From positions 34,771,673 through 34,835,672 of the forward strand of contig OZ012698.1 of the NCBI GenBank assembly GCA_963942565.1: DNA of 64,000 bases, written 5' to 3'. Shown here in pieces: positions 1 through 11,929 of this stretch (positions within the stretch are counted from its first letter, which is position 1; each line of letters starts with the position of its first letter). The notes below the pieces were generated by a model. The model saw only the letters and a program-made list of their open reading frames with translations, searched no databases and had not been told where the DNA came from. Source of the stretch: Maea johnstoni. Taxonomy: Eukaryota; Annelida; Polychaeta; Spionida; Magelonidae. The position numbers and the translations under genes were made by a program.

Positions 1-176
1 GACCTCCCCTGCTACAAAAGATGGGTATTCGGCAACTACAATTGGTCAGTAGGAACAAGTGCATGAACAGGAAAGGGCAACAAGTTAAAACAACATTTAC
101 AATGGTTGATTAGGGGAATTATGTGTCGTTCACAATATAATCCTGAAGTCTCTTCGGCAGTCCCTCTCTGATTTTT

Positions 177-640
177 ATGACCAAGAATCGAGAGTTCCTC
201 ATTAGCATTTCATATATCGGCCTATTTAATGTCAATATCAACAGTCACACCAGCTGTTTAAGAAATGGTGTTGATACATTTGTCTTTGTTGATGACTTCT
301 TGGTACAAACACATGTAAGCTACACCTCCATAATAGAATCGACAATTGGGCTGGTAACTGGTTTTAAATTCTCCCAATCAAGTTCTGTTTTTGTGCATTT
401 TTGTCAGAGATGGGACGTCATCTGGATTCCTCTTTGGTTCTTTATTATAACCTCATTCCTGTATATTTTGGAGTTTAGGTTTTTGTCACGTTTTCTGCCA
501 GTTGTCCCTCATGTTAAAGTCCTTGTGTCAAAGCTTTGAATTTATTGAGAGTTGTCTCTTACGCTTGACTGGGCTGGGGGTTGGATAGCTCGATTACGGC
601 TGTAGCCCTTGTTCGATCTAAGTTAGAGTGAGTAAATGAG
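177..640 (+). pseudogene. LINE reverse transcriptase fragment (CR1/Jockey-like)
   Basis: The translation from 177 to 539 contains the stretch DTFVFVDDFLVQ (about residues 33-44), which looks like the catalytic F/YxDD motif of a non-LTR reverse transcriptase, followed by the hydrophobic and basic region seen downstream of it. Similarity to the RT-to-thumb region (LNLLR-VVS and ALVRSKLE-like strings) carries on to about 640 in shifted frames. The fragment has no start of its own and lacks the upstream RT and endonuclease, which lie outside the window or are lost. The same LINE family probably supplied the C-terminal ORF at 2009. Family placement is by recognition only, so the clade is uncertain. 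Confidence 0.6.
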
Positions 641-1224
641 ACATAAATTGGCTCACAAAGTCCTTTTAGTGCCTTATACTACAGGCGAACTCGGCTACCC
701 CGGACTACTGTACACCAGACTTTTGGCTATGAAGAACAATATGCTTGCTCCCTGAGTCCCATGCATATCAAGTACGTTTTCTAATTGGACCATGCATAGG
801 CTGGATTCCGTATGCCAGAATTCAGCTAACTCGGACCAATATTCCAGCACACAAGATGCTATTTACGATGTAATTAGCATTGAATATGCCAGACAAACAC
901 TTGTCTAGCAATCATTCATTCATTCATTCTAGCAGTCGGCTTAATTATTCCCGCCGAGACTAGCACATGTGCAGAGTTACATTCGGCCAGACAGCACTCG
1001 GGTCGCACTGTCTGGTTGTTCTAAGCAGACACATTATATTAACAAGTAAAATAGAATTCTAACCAGGCATATTCGGTTGCTGTTTTGACTTTTATAATCT
1101 ATCAAATGAGATCCCTAACGCAACAATATACACACTTACATATAACAGACTCATTCCGTCATATGCATATGACGGACCAATTTTTCATCATACTCATCAT
1201 CATCATCATAAACATGCTATAATC
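641..1224. other. Gene-free repeat-derived spacer with a (CATT)n LINE tail
   Basis: No coding signal is visible. Bases 912-929 are a run of CATT units, which is how the 3' end of the LINE family seen at 6490-6640 terminates. This suggests a second, truncated LINE insertion ends here. The rest is unassigned. Confidence 0.4.
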
Positions 1225-1560
1225 ATAAACATGCCAATGTTGGGCCGACGATGGGCCAATGTTGGGCCAACCATCTGCCAACCATTGGTGCGACGTTGGG
1301 CCAACGTACCAATGTCCACCTGCCCCAACATCGGGCCAATGTTGGGGACATAATGCCAACATCATTCCAACATTGGGCCAATGTTGGTCAACGGTTGGCA
1401 TGCCAACCATATTTTTGGCAACTGGATAATCACAGAAATGCTATTTTTAGAATTTGCCAGCGTTGGCCCGATGTTGGGGCAGGCGGACATTAGTACGTTG
1501 GCCCAACGTCGCACCAATGGTTGGATTACCATCGGCATGTTTACTGGGTAATGGAACCGC
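1225..1560. repeat. Degenerate TTGGGCCAA-type palindromic array
   Basis: The segment is built from many variants of a decamer related to GTTGGGCCAA and its reverse complement (for example ATTGGGCCAATGTTGG), so both strands read alike. Several short ORFs on both strands here (rich in HWPNVG or NIGPTL strings) come from the repeat and are not genes. Such arrays are known as MITE-like elements in several invertebrates; no element ends or target duplication were identified. Confidence 0.7.
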
Positions 1561-1960
1561 CACAGGGATGGTTTTCCACCAAGCATGAAGCCTAAGGGAA
1601 ACCATCATCCACAGGGTAGAACTGATGGATGTTGAAGTGACACTCATTATAATGTCATGGGTCCCAAAATGCTGACATCTGAGATACACTACTATACAGT
1701 AGTCATCTAATAAAAATGCTGAGAAAAAGACGAAATAAAAACATGTAATACCCTCAGTCCGACCTAGATCAAACAAGGGACCCAAAATGCCGGCATCTGA
1801 AAGCGACCAGGGGATCTTAGATGCAGGGTAATCATTGGAATATTTGAACATCCCCCTTCTTTTATATGGCGAGAAGGGGTCCACACCAGCTCAGGGTTCA
1901 TAGGGAGGTGCTAGCTCCTATTTCACACTATTGAGCGAGCAAGAAAAGTGTGTTCCTGGC
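1561..1960. repeat. Dispersed repeat copy related to 3225-3300
   Basis: The part around 1850-1960 (CATCCCC near its start, then GGGAGGTGCTAGCTCC) resembles 3225-3300 (CATCCCC, then GGAAGTGCCAACTCCC) in the same order and spacing, so both look like copies of one dispersed repeat. No protein is encoded. Confidence 0.4.
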
Positions 1961-2008
1961 GGGGTGTAAACGTTATAAGGAGCTGGCATCAGGCATTTTA
2001 ACACCCAG

Positions 2009-2600
2009 TTGGTGATTTTAAAAAAACACATCAATATCCTTTTAAAACGCAAATGGCAGTCTCAGTGGGATGAGGCAGCAAACAACAAACTACATGAGAT
2101 TCATCCTCAGCTGGGTTTTTGGCCTGGAGGTTCTCGAATCATTAGGCGTGAGGAGAGTGTTTTAGCAAGAACAGGAATTGGTCACACTCATTTGACTCAC
2201 TGCTTCCTTTTGAAAGGGGAAGATCCTCAAAAATGTATAGCCTGTGATTGTCAAATGACTGTCAAACATATTTTATTTGAGTGTGTCGATTTTATTGAGT
2301 CCAGAAATATACATTTTAATGTAGATACCTTTAAGGAACTCTTCAAAAAGGTTCCACAAGACCGCATTCTCATTTACATGAGATCAGTCTGTTTTACAGA
2401 TTATGAAATATTTTAAGGATCTAGTTTCTTTTGAATCACCTTTGTATTCACCACTTATAGTCTAAAACTGTTCATTGTTTGTGATTATTTTTACTTATTC
2501 ATTGCTTTGTTATTGTTTTAACAATAACAAAGGACCATTGTTTTACACAGTTTTTATGGCACTAAATGGCCTTTGTGTGCCGATGTGCCTTTAAGAAATC
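2009..2600 (+). pseudogene. LINE ORF2 C-terminal end and 3' UTR
   Basis: The 135-residue translation (2009-2416) ends like many CR1/Jockey-type ORF2 proteins: a KWQSQWDE string, then LARTGIGHTHLTHCFLLKGED and a Cys-x2-Cys-type knuckle (KCIACDCQMTVKHILFECVDF). This tail follows the RT domain and is thought to bind nucleic acid. The stop at 2416 is followed by an AT-rich 3' UTR ending at about 2600 in a block with TTTATGGCACTAAATGG. That block recurs at 6490-6640 and, more diverged, at 50650-50825. The upstream RT is separated from it by about 1.3 kb of inserted repeats. Confidence 0.75.
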
Positions 2601-3417
2601 AGGGAGAAGAGGGAGAGTAAGAGCAGAGCCTTGTTTAAAGACCAAAATAGATACTTCTGAACACCGCTTTTATACAGCTAGTGATGCTGTCTATATGAAT
2701 GGTAAATGAAAAAATGCACAATAAAATGCTACCCTGATGAACTCCCATTTCATAGTGGAATTTCTGACTCGTGTATTTTCTTTTGGATAAAAGTTGTAAA
2801 TATAGAGGAAAAAAGTCCCCTGAGGTCCATTTCATATAAATATGTAGTGATGTTATATTTCTGTGTGGTGTCATGAACTTTTTCAAGGTCGTAAAAAAAA
2901 TGACACTACATTCCCCATTGAAAAAGGAACTTCTACAAAATAATATGCTTTGGAATCATGAATTTGGACTGATATGAGACATCAAAGTTCTGTTAAGACC
3001 ATTTTGTATAGTAAAGTGAAGGAGGGTTTTATTTTACAGGCAAATCGGCACACAAAGGCAATTTTGTGCCAAAGTATGACCTAAATGTGGTCCTTAGTCA
3101 TTTTAGGACAATGACAGCATAACATTTCTATATGAAAAACGAAAAAGGAGAGTCAGAGCAGAGCCTTCGATTCAAATAGGACCAAAGAATCTTTTAGATA
3201 AATGATATTCTTAGATGAATCCACACATCCCCATTCTTTAATAAGGGGAGCAGGTTTCCCAAGGAAGTGCCAACTCCCATTGTATCCCTTGAAGGGTTCG
3301 TTTTCTTATACTGCTGGAAATGTTGATCTTAACAAAAATGAAATTGTAACTTTCATCACAATTTCTGCAATATAGCAGTTAAACATGAGTAGGCATGTTT
3401 TTTATGCAGGAAACCAG
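2601..3417. other. Repeat-derived spacer with an inverted LINE 3'-end remnant
   Basis: Around 3040-3115 the sequence reads as the reverse complement of the LINE 3' block (CGGCACACAAAGGC, then TTTTGTGCC), so a second copy in opposite orientation lies here. A string GAGCAGAGCCTT occurs near 2620 and again near 3155, suggesting a duplicated flank. No coding potential was recognised. Confidence 0.4.
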
Positions 3418-3462
3418 CCCAGTGGGCACTGTACGTACATTGTACGTACAGTGCCCGCTGGG
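3418..3462. repeat. Near-perfect 22-bp-stem hairpin
   Basis: The left arm (3418-3439) and right arm (3441-3462) are inverted copies differing at one position, with a one-base centre. The palindrome starts CCCAGTGGGCACTGTACG. It is probably the tip of a hairpin-type MITE. Confidence 0.75.
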
Positions 3463-4450
3463 AGAGTACCAGTTAAAATAACCACCTACCCCTAAGGCAC
3501 ATGGCCTGCATTGGGTACATAACCAGCCAGTGGATTTTGGACTTGTCATAACTCTAATTGTGCCAGATTGTGGCTAAATGAAATGAACTCACCTTCGGAA
3601 TAACTAGTATGCAGGAAAGGGGGAATTAAGTAAATTAGTAGGATAAAAAAATCAAATAATCAATTCACATGAATGATATTTATTGTCATAAAATACTGCT
3701 TCAAATACTGAGTAAAGTTGTTGTCCTGGACAGCACAGACTTATACACAGCATACTTCTTTTATGAGATACAACTTTTTAAGTCAATTGGAAAGTAGATT
3801 TTAATCTTGCTGTTCACTCTCGTGGATGTAAACCATGAAGTCTGTTTAAGGCGTTTTTACTTAATGATTTTTCTGTGATATCGGAACCCCGCACCTTTAC
3901 AATTCTGTCTTAAAAAAATATATTACCGCCTTTCTAAATAGATGCAATTTGGTGAGTGAGGCTCAGTCATAATTGTGAAATTATCAAATGGAAGCAAGAC
4001 ATATATTGTCGAGAATCTTGGTTCATCAAAAAGTCAGTTCAAGACGTTTTCTTTTCACTGTTCTACTGCATATTGGCGATGTACCAAAGGAAAACAGATA
4101 ATGTGTCAAATGGTGCTCTTCAAGTGGTTGTCTATGTATATTGCTCCAATCACGACTTAAACATTTAATTTTCTTATAGCCAGCCGGGTTATAAAGACAA
4201 ATATCGTTATAGCCCAATACCATTTTTCTATAGCCTTTGCGTATGGGGCTCCTATGTGGCTCCGCATTTTCGTTGAGTTTCTGCAAGAAAAAGAGAAAAA
4301 AAATTAGGTACACAGGGTTAATTTTCTTTTTCTTTCCACTTCCACTGCTACTGTTTGTATCTTAGATATTTGGAAAGTTATAATTCTGAAGTGAGATATA
4401 TTGCCGCCCTACCCCCAATTTAAGAAGTTCTAAACATTTTATTGCAGGGT
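3463..4450. other. No gene seen
   Basis: AT-rich sequence with only short random ORFs. Nothing recognisable was found on either strand. Confidence 0.4.
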
Positions 4451-4479
4451 GTTTGTTTCTTTGCTCAACCAACATCTTA

Positions 4480-5570
4480 CTATTGCAAAATGTGCTCGTA
4501 GTGCTGAGAATTCCTCAGGGCTCCAATGCTTTGCAACAAATCTCTTCTTTTGGTACACTTAGTGAAGTCAGAAATATTTGTGTCTGGACTGTCAGTCAGA
4601 GAATTTGCTTTCCTCTTCTTGGCCTCTTTCATGCTGGCCTTTGGACTCCCCTCACCAACTGCAGAAGGTGGGCCTCTGGGTTCCTCTGCGTCAGATTCTT
4701 CATTCTCTGACTGCATTTCTTCAGTGGCATTGGGGGGAATTTCAGATAAAGTCTTGCCTGAGTACTGCTCAATCTTACCAGAACCGGCAGCCATGAAGAC
4801 TTTTGAGAGCTTGGCAACCTGCATAGTATCCAAAGGAAGTCTATACAACTCCTTATGAACTCGAATGTCATGGCCTAAGAATGTGGCTAGCATGTCCATC
4901 TCGTGCTCTTGTAAGCACAATACTTTTTCAAGCATGTAGATGTGAGAAGGGTTGGCTTAGAGGCACCACACTCAGAAGCAAAGTTTCTAAGGACATCTGA
5001 TACCCGAATGTTTGTGTGTTCTGAGAGAGATGGGAAGAGGTATGTGTTTGACGCTGGGATGTGATATGAACGGGTCTCTAAAAGAACTTCCATCCAAGTT
5101 CTTAATTCTATCGTGATGAGTACAGGCACGATACGCCCTCTTTTCCCTTTTATTTTGATATGCTCCAGGATATTGACCATACACCTCTCAAATTTGTCAA
5201 AAGTTGATATTATTTCCCTGCTCGCCTGAGCCTTTCTTTTGGCTGCCCAATCTGTCAGTTTAGCCTTTGACGCTTCGCCTTGTCTCTTTTGATTGAAGAG
5301 AATAAGTTTAGCTAGGGTTATCCTAGTTAATCCTGAGAAAGCATCAGCATCATGTCCGTTTTTGGCCAAGGCAGAAGCCAGTGTTGTACCCTTTTCAGTG
5401 ATGTAATTGTTGAGCCTCACTACATCCATCCTACGCTAGAGGCAAAAATTCTACCCTGTTTCTTTTTTTTTTCAGACTTTACTTTCCTCGCGGCACTGGA
5501 CACTTCAGGCCTTATTATTTAACATAACTGCGAGAACTGTTTCCACATTTCTGCCGTCTCAGCATCCTCC
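4480..5570 (-). pseudogene. Tyrosine-recombinase-like protein, broken copy
   Basis: Two minus-strand blocks (5429-4887 and 4935-4480) read as the C-terminal half of a protein common in invertebrate and fish genomes. The first has LAKLILFNQKRQGEASKAKL, KGKRGRIVPVLIT and GASKPTLLTSTCLKK. The second has LATFLGHDIRVHKELYRLP. The order LR/K-K, then LGHD-x2-VH, then Y matches the R..H-x-x-R..H..Y layout of tyrosine recombinases, as in Crypton-type DNA transposons. At about 4935-4950 the expected segment between the K-K and the Leu-Gly-His motif is missing and the frame changes, consistent with a deletion of about 20 bases. The tail is acidic and then Lys/Arg-rich. An SET-like fossil lies just upstream in the same orientation. 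The YR assignment is an inference from the motif. Confidence 0.6.
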
Positions 5571-5617
5571 ACCTGAAGTGGCTGTGCTAATTTCATATCA
5601 GCACTATTTACAACTGG

Positions 5618-5870
5618 CTAGTCACAAATTAGCCACAATTGGCATAAATGTGACGATATTCCAAATTCCTTTCTTCCTCCATGTGAAGGAAACTCCTTTT
5701 CAATAATTGTATATGATGTCTGAAACTTTGAGTGTATTTCCAACTGCAAAGAGGCACATATGAAGCTCCCCTTAATATTTATGGACCTCGTGTTGGAATT
5801 AGGTTTTACATGGTTGTCATTCACTAAGCGCCCTAGACTACCTTCATCCATGGTTCCATCAAGCCTACAA
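5618..5870 (-). pseudogene. SET-domain fragment (KMT5A-like), broken
   Basis: On the minus strand, MDEGSLGRLVNDNHVKPNSN followed by RSINI resembles the SET motif (NHS/x-x-PNC) of lysine methyltransferases. The continuation in other frames reads like a CLFA-x-x-I stretch, a YNYG-like tyrosine motif and a TWRK string. The copy therefore covers only the C-terminal part of a SET domain and is interrupted by several frame changes. The canonical Cys after Pro-Asn is Ser. Vertebrate and invertebrate genes annotated KMT5A-like often carry such a SET domain in front of the recombinase-like region seen just downstream here, so I infer one ancestral multidomain gene. Confidence 0.5.
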
Positions 5871-6489
5871 GCGTTCCAAAACTATTGTGTTGAGACCATG
5901 ATGTATTACACACAGCTGGCAGAAAAAGTTCTGAACAATATCAGAGTTTATGTAGCCTGGTGCAATCGGGCAGCACTTGTTCACTAAGAGAGAAATGCTC
6001 GCAGGGAACATGTTATATCATCCCGGCATTCGTGTGTCATTAGTTTCCGTGACCTGATGCTTCCCTTCACCTCTTATTCTTTGGAAAAATGTAGAATGTC
6101 TTCAATCGTTTGAAGTCTCACATCAGTATCATGATGAATGGGACGAGGACAGTCACAAAAAATGAAACTAACAGACTGGTCTCCTCTGAAAAACTGTTGA
6201 TGAAAGGCCCTCATGGTCTGGAAGGGTTACTTGCTATGAATTCATGAGTGTCAGCATTATATTGGAAAGGTGATTTATCATCTTTAATGATTTAGTGAGA
6301 AAAATATGGTCCTTGGTTATTTTATGATGAAGGCATATTCCAAATGTGCTGCTATATTTAAATGCTTCCTCCCAATGTCCCCACACAATGGCATGACAGT
6401 CATATGTAAGATATCTCTCACTAGTTTAATTTGAAAGTCTACTTGCCTCCACGCTATTTCTAATCTTTTTCTGTAGTGCTATATATCTT

Positions 6490-6640
6490 GCATAAATGCT
6501 TATATTGCTTTTTTTTATTGATTTTGACTATTACAAGGGACCATTCTTTCACACAGATTTTATGGCACTAAATGGCCTTTGTATGCCGATGTGCCTTTAA
6601 CCAACCATTCACTCATTCATTCTTAGAGAGCAACCAATAC
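6490..6640 (+). mobile_element. LINE 3' end with CATT tail
   Basis: The block TTTATGGCACTAAATGG to GATGTGCCTTTAA matches 2540-2600 almost exactly and then runs into AACCAACCATTCACTCATTC, a CATT-type tail. This is a 5'-truncated LINE insertion of the same family, with no coding part. Confidence 0.65.
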
Positions 6641-6889
6641 TTCACGTTAGAGGTGGTTACTATTTCAATATATCTATAGACAAAGCATTGAATAACTAGA
6701 AAGATGCCTGATGGTTTGGATTCCATTTCTATGCTAAACCAAGAATATTTTTTCAATTTTCCACCTAATGATAACTACCTCGTGATTAAAAAAAATATGA
6801 ATACTGTGAAAAAGATTTAAAACCTAGTCAATTTGGTTAAGGAATAACAACCACCAGCTCTACACCAAAAAAAGCACACCTGTGTAAAA

Positions 6890-7524
6890 AGGGCAAGATA
6901 CTTCCTGAAGTCTGTTGCCCTGAGCCTATCTACATGAGCATAGTCCATTTTTTTTCACTATTTCAAGGCAATGTTCGTCACAAGGGCGCGGTAGTATTGA
7001 TTTTAATATCAGGCTTGATACTGCACACTAGCTTAATCAGGTCCTTCTGAGCTTCAATTAGCTGTTCCAAAGAAAAGTTCCAGACTTTGTTAGTGCCACC
7101 ATGATAGCACACTGCTTCTTTATATGAGAATTCCTCTTCGATCATACAGTCTAGTGATTGCTCCCAAAACTTTCATGTCAGCTCCTCTCTCAAAAACACA
7201 CTTCGTTTCCTGCAATGTGCACACATATTTTGTGATGGAATCATCAATCACAATGCACTTAGGATTTGTCTCCAGGGGGTCTGGTGGATACTCATAGATC
7301 TCTCTATGTGACCATCTGGGATTTATAAATCTTAGTGTGAGTTTCGCATTCATAGTCTGCAATAATATAAAACGAGGGAGACAACAAGAGGGAGCACACA
7401 CAAATGTCTTATAAGCAGCTTCATATACCATTTCCTCCACTATCATCCACCTTAAGAGTCCTTCAGGCTGGCCGCAGAAAGTGACAATCAAAAGATAATG
7501 ACCATAATAGCATTCTTTGTACAC
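6890..7524 (-). pseudogene. SGNH/GDSL-esterase-like fossil
   Basis: The minus-strand translation from 7524 contains KCIVIDDSITKYV, resembling the block I GDS motif of SGNH hydrolases (here DDS). In a shifted frame it continues with AVCYHGGTNKVWNFSLEQL, resembling block III (G-x-N/T-N/D), and then LIKLVCSIKPDIKINTTAP. At least one frameshift separates the blocks, and the terminal His block was not seen intact. Such domains occur in retrotransposon ORF1 proteins and in other transposon-linked genes. Its relation to the SET and recombinase fossils downstream in the same orientation is unclear. Confidence 0.45.
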
Positions 7525-8084
7525 TTTCTATACCAGTCAACTTCATCTCTTTTCTGCCTGACCTGGATAAAAGATTGAAAATGAAAGTCCTGTTCTCAAC
7601 TGCCCAAAAACCTAAAGACATAAAACAGCCTGTGTGAGTTGTTCATTTTGCATGGATGTTGTCGAACGCTTTTTCCTTCCAAATATCATGCCACCATTGC
7701 TCGTTTTGGAAGTTGATATTCGAAATATCTTGGCTTGAAGAGTCTTGCTGGGTGTGAAGTGCCGTAGTCTCTTTGCCTCTGGTGTTTTTTACGGTTTCCT
7801 TTTCAAATATGTGTAATATCTTCCCATTTCACTGAAGGGTGTTTGCGCTTGCTTTGACTAATTTTTTTGAGAACTTGGTACTTGGCGCTTTGGGCCAAAT
7901 TGGTGGTTTGACTTCCAAGATGAATGATTACATTTGTAGCGGTTTCATCTCACTGAGCAATTTGGACTGTCAGGGATCTTCTCGGATACCTGTCTGACTC
8001 TCTTTTCTTAGAAGTCTCCTAACAATTGGCACGACTCATAAAACATTTTCAATAGGAACTAAATCTGAAATACATGTAAATCAT

Positions 8085-8535
8085 ATTGTAATAATAATAT
8101 TGATTATAATAATGGTAATAACAGTAATATTAATAGTGAAATTAATAAGAATAATTATAATAGTAACAACACAGAGCCCAATAACAACCATAACACTACA
8201 CAAGCCTGGTAGGGTTAGTAGCACCAGAAATCCACTAGCCCTACCTCACAATCCAAATATATATATGAGGTTAATCCAGTCTATTATCAAAAATGCAAGA
8301 ACATATCTCCAAAATAACTCATTTAGATCTTACAAAAGACATCAATCATGATTTGGGCTGGTAGGGCTACCAGGCCTGGTCTGGAATTTACTAGCCCTAC
8401 CAGGGCATTTTTACATTTTTCCTTGACCAGATTACTCGGCCTACCTTGTAAGTGTTGGACACTGTAATAATGATAATAATGATAATACTGATAATTATTA
8501 TAATAACAAAAATGATAATGATAATAAAACGAATA
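8085..8535. repeat. ATA/ATG-rich simple repeats flanking a GGTAGGG-containing dispersed repeat
   Basis: Bases 8085-8160 and 8465-8535 are imperfect AAT/ATA trinucleotide repeats. Between them the strings ACTAGCCCTACC and CTGGTAGGG occur more than once in both orientations (about 8200-8245 and 8355-8405), suggesting a small foldback or MITE-like insert. An 83-codon ORF starting in the trinucleotide run is not credible. Confidence 0.4.
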
Positions 8536-9339
8536 TTAAATAGAAGAAATGAAGATGATAACATAAAATTTAAGATACATTGAAATACATAGGTATGTGT
8601 TTATGATTCAACATCTGTACACACTTATTTTCACTGGTAGCCCATCAAGACACGCATTGCCATCCTATATGCAGTTTTAGCCAAAATAAATGAAATATAA
8701 GAAACAAGCACTGACATTTAAAGAACTGGTGCTACCACATTACCCATAGTATTGATAGCAATGGTAATAATTGTGACAATAATACTAAAGAATAAAAGAA
8801 GCCTGCATGACTTCCTTCTGATATTGTGGTGGCAACAGTAGTCGGGACAGATGGATGGACAGACAGAATTTCTGGATACCCCCCTTAAATAAAGGTGGGG
8901 GCCTATAACATGAGCTATAGGTTTGCATCCATCTACATTTAATAGACTCTCAGTGCGTGGGCTTCAGCATGTTCTGTCTGATATGTTCAATGAGCAACAC
9001 TCGAAAAAGGTGCTGCCTATATCACAACTGAAATCAACGCAGTCATCAAAATCTTCCAACAGGAGCAACCTCTACATAGCGAGCTTGGAAGAGTACATAA
9101 CCAATTTGGTAGCTTTTTGTTCAGATTCAACATAGATCAAACAGCAAAATTGAATGATAAAATACTGAAACAAGAAAATACAAAACAATAAAAGGGGGAA
9201 GCTACTTAAAAAGGGTTGCACAGAGTGTATAGATAAATATGCTATGTAAAATATAATAGGGGCAAGAGGAAATTCTTAGTAAATCCCATCTTTTGGATTT
9301 GGATTATTGTTACTTTTTCTGCTTTATAAGGCTAAATCT

Positions 9340-9535
9340 TGACTAGCCAGTAGTTGCTAGTGGAGGAAACCAGAGGGCCCTGGCTAAAACCACCAACTTA
9401 CTCTTAGTCACTTGGAACTCTCCCACATACCCTAGGGGCAGTCAGGAATGGGACCACCACCTGTACAGAGGTGAGGCAGCCAGCAGTCAAGCTCAGCGCT
9501 TTATCCATCTTGGCCATGGGGAAGCCCCTGAAACC
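9340..9535 (-). mobile_element. Possible tRNA-derived SINE
   Basis: Read on the minus strand, GGCCAAGATGGATAAAGCGC resembles a tRNA A-box region. About 60 bases on, GGTGGTCCCATTCC resembles a weak B box (GGTTCGANTCC). Spacing and order suit a tRNA-derived SINE, but no 3' tail or target duplication was confirmed. Confidence 0.3.
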
Positions 9536-10639
9536 CATCTTTTGGATATCATCTTACCATTAATAAAATGGTATCAACCCTTTACTGTACATTGATTTAT
9601 AAAATGATAGAAAACATTGACCCATGGGGGAATCCGATCTTTTGGTATCATCATACCATACATTTAAAAGTTGGTATCTTGCTTGCCTTATTTACTATTC
9701 CACTAAGCTTCTCTACATGTTGAACAGGCAAGGTTGTATGCAGGCTAGGAAATTTCCTAAAGGAAAAGGGCAAGGTCAGTTTGGCACTCATTGACAGTGC
9801 TGGTCTCAAGAACTTTATCCTTAAAGGTCCATTCACCCGGTAGAGAAGCAGAAGAATCTACAACGTGTGCAATGATAGTTATAAATTGGTCTCCCCTCAA
9901 ACTTGTCCATTGGTCTGCAGTCACTCCAACAGCTGTGGCATTACAAAGCTAAAGAATCAATTTGTCCATCTCAATTTTATTTTTACCCTAAATGGTCCCT
10001 ATAGTGGCCTGAGGGTTGCACAAGCATGTAACCCAGAGTTAAAGTTCATTTCAAGGTCATTAGAGGTCGTATCAATGTCATTTAATTTTTTCACATGTTT
10101 TGTATCTCGGCAAGCTATTTTGATGGCCAAATTTCATAAAGATTTTGTCATGAACTCCAGAGATACAGGACCACTTCTCAATTTGGGCCCATTTGGCCCC
10201 ATAGTGACAAGTACCACTTCGTACATAGTCAAACATACTGAAGAATCATACACATTAAGTATCACTTGAAGAGAAAATACACTAAACCTCAAATAAACTA
10301 AACCTCAAGTGCCTCAAATACACTGAGGAGATAAATTGATAAAGGAAGAACCACTAGAAACATACCTCTGTACGGCATTTGTTCCATACTTAAGCCAAAT
10401 CACCCAGTGCAGTGCACAGGGGCACACCCAGAAGAGAAAGAGAAAGTACCCGTCTCAACACACATATTTATAGACTGTCACACCTTAAGAGAGGCTATGA
10501 CATTTGACCTGAGAACTGACACCTGAAATACTAGAAATCACAACATGCAAAAGAGGGCAGCACCAAAGCAAGGAATGCTTGCTGTAACAGATTAATTTCT
10601 TTGCACGTGGCTCCTCTTACACCGTCAGATCAGGGAGAG
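9536..10639. other. No gene seen
   Basis: A 134-codon ORF at 9865-10269 has no recognisable motif and sits in AT-rich repeated-looking sequence. Two short strings (CCATCTTTTGGA at about 9534 and CGATCTTTTGG at about 9637) suggest degenerate duplication. Confidence 0.35.
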
Positions 10640-11811
10640 GTGGTGCTGGCTCAGCAGATGGTGTTGCTTCTGTGCCTTTGGTCGGTTCCTCTTTGATGCT
10701 GGCCTGAGTGGGTGTGGCCGCTCCCATAGCCAGGTAGATATTGGAGTTTCTTTGTGGCCGGATGTAGGACTGGGGCTATCCAGAACATGTCATTCTCGTA
10801 TGGACGCTTGTCAAGGTTATTGCTCAAGGCTGCTTTCATTTTGCCAACGGGTCCGGGCTCCACCTGTATAGTTGTTAGGATCCTGTTCAACAACTTTATG
10901 ATGCAAGGCAAAATATTGTGAAGAGTTGTCGCCACCTTGAAAAGGCTCCAAATGGACCAAATGAGCTCAACCAGAGCTTCCTCTTTAAACCCGTATAGGT
11001 TCTCCCTTAGATCCTTGATTTGTTTACTTGCGTCCGAGTCAATAACAGAAGCGTGGACGACTGGGGTCAGAAGGCTTAGTGGCCTCAGCATGGCCAGGGT
11101 ACTGTTCCAAGGGGTGGCCACATACTGCGCGAGATGTAATTTGTAAGCTCTGGCTTCTGTCGAAATGCCTGCTCCAGCTTGGCCAGGAGGGCAGTTGTTG
11201 CGCTAGGACTCCTGTGGAAGAAACTAACCAGATTTCTTCCTTTCGCTACAAGTATGGCTAATCTGCAGGGCAGGCGAGGCCATCCCAGGAGGAAAAACCC
11301 CTTAACCTCATTTGCAGCGTTATCCGAAATTGCTACCAATTCAGGTAGCTGCCATTCCTTAATCGCTGTAAGTGATTTGGCAATAAGCTCGGAGGTGTGG
11401 GACGCCTCAGCCTTCCTTGTTGATAGGACCTTGCACCGGAGGGTCCACTTGGCTGGTGTTGTTCGGATAAAGTGGACCGTGCAAGTATGTAAGACTCATT
11501 CGCCAGGGAGGTCTAGCTATCATGGGTAGTGGCTAGATGTGATACCTGCTGAATCTCTACTTTTAGATTTTCTCTACATTTATAATGATCGTTTTCGAAG
11601 TAGGAACAGTGAAGCAGGGCTCCACTGTTTTAAACAATCTATTTTGAGCTGAAAAGTCCACGACTGCGAGGGGATGTAGTCTGTCGATTACAGGAATCTC
11701 CGCTTCCCTGGCTTTAGACCAAGCGACTGTTGGTTTTGAAGTGGATGGGGAAATGTTTGATTTTTTGCACGTATTTCTCTTTAAATTTATCCTCGCACAA
11801 ACTGTGAGCAC
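10640..11811 (-). pseudogene. hAT transposase fossil (ZBED/Ac-like), broken
   Basis: Minus-strand blocks run in order. At 11811-11563 there is the LHPLAVVD and VEPCFTVPTSKTI region, typical of the start of hAT catalytic domains. Near 11529-11340 comes WTLRCKVLSTRK. At 11339-11085 is AISDNAANEVKGFFLLGWPR with LLAKLEQAFRQKPELTNYISR. At 11121-10651 are TPWNSTLAMLRPLSLLTP and a stretch ending PVLHPATKKL, the region just before the hAT dimerisation tail. These strings are characteristic of Ac/hobo/Tam3-type transposases. Blocks lie in different frames and the C-terminal dimerisation domain is not complete, so the copy is dead. No element ends were paired with it. Confidence 0.75.
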
Positions 11812-11929
11812 TTTTCAGATCGACAACAATGTAAGATGATTGTCCTAGAATATGATATAATACCATCCTTCAGTTTTTGTATGAAGAAATTTATATATAT
11901 TTTATGAAATTTTCACAACATAAAATCTT

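Noticed and set aside
9865-10269. 134-codon ORF as a gene
   Set aside because: No motif, no splice context and repeated-looking surroundings; probably chance.
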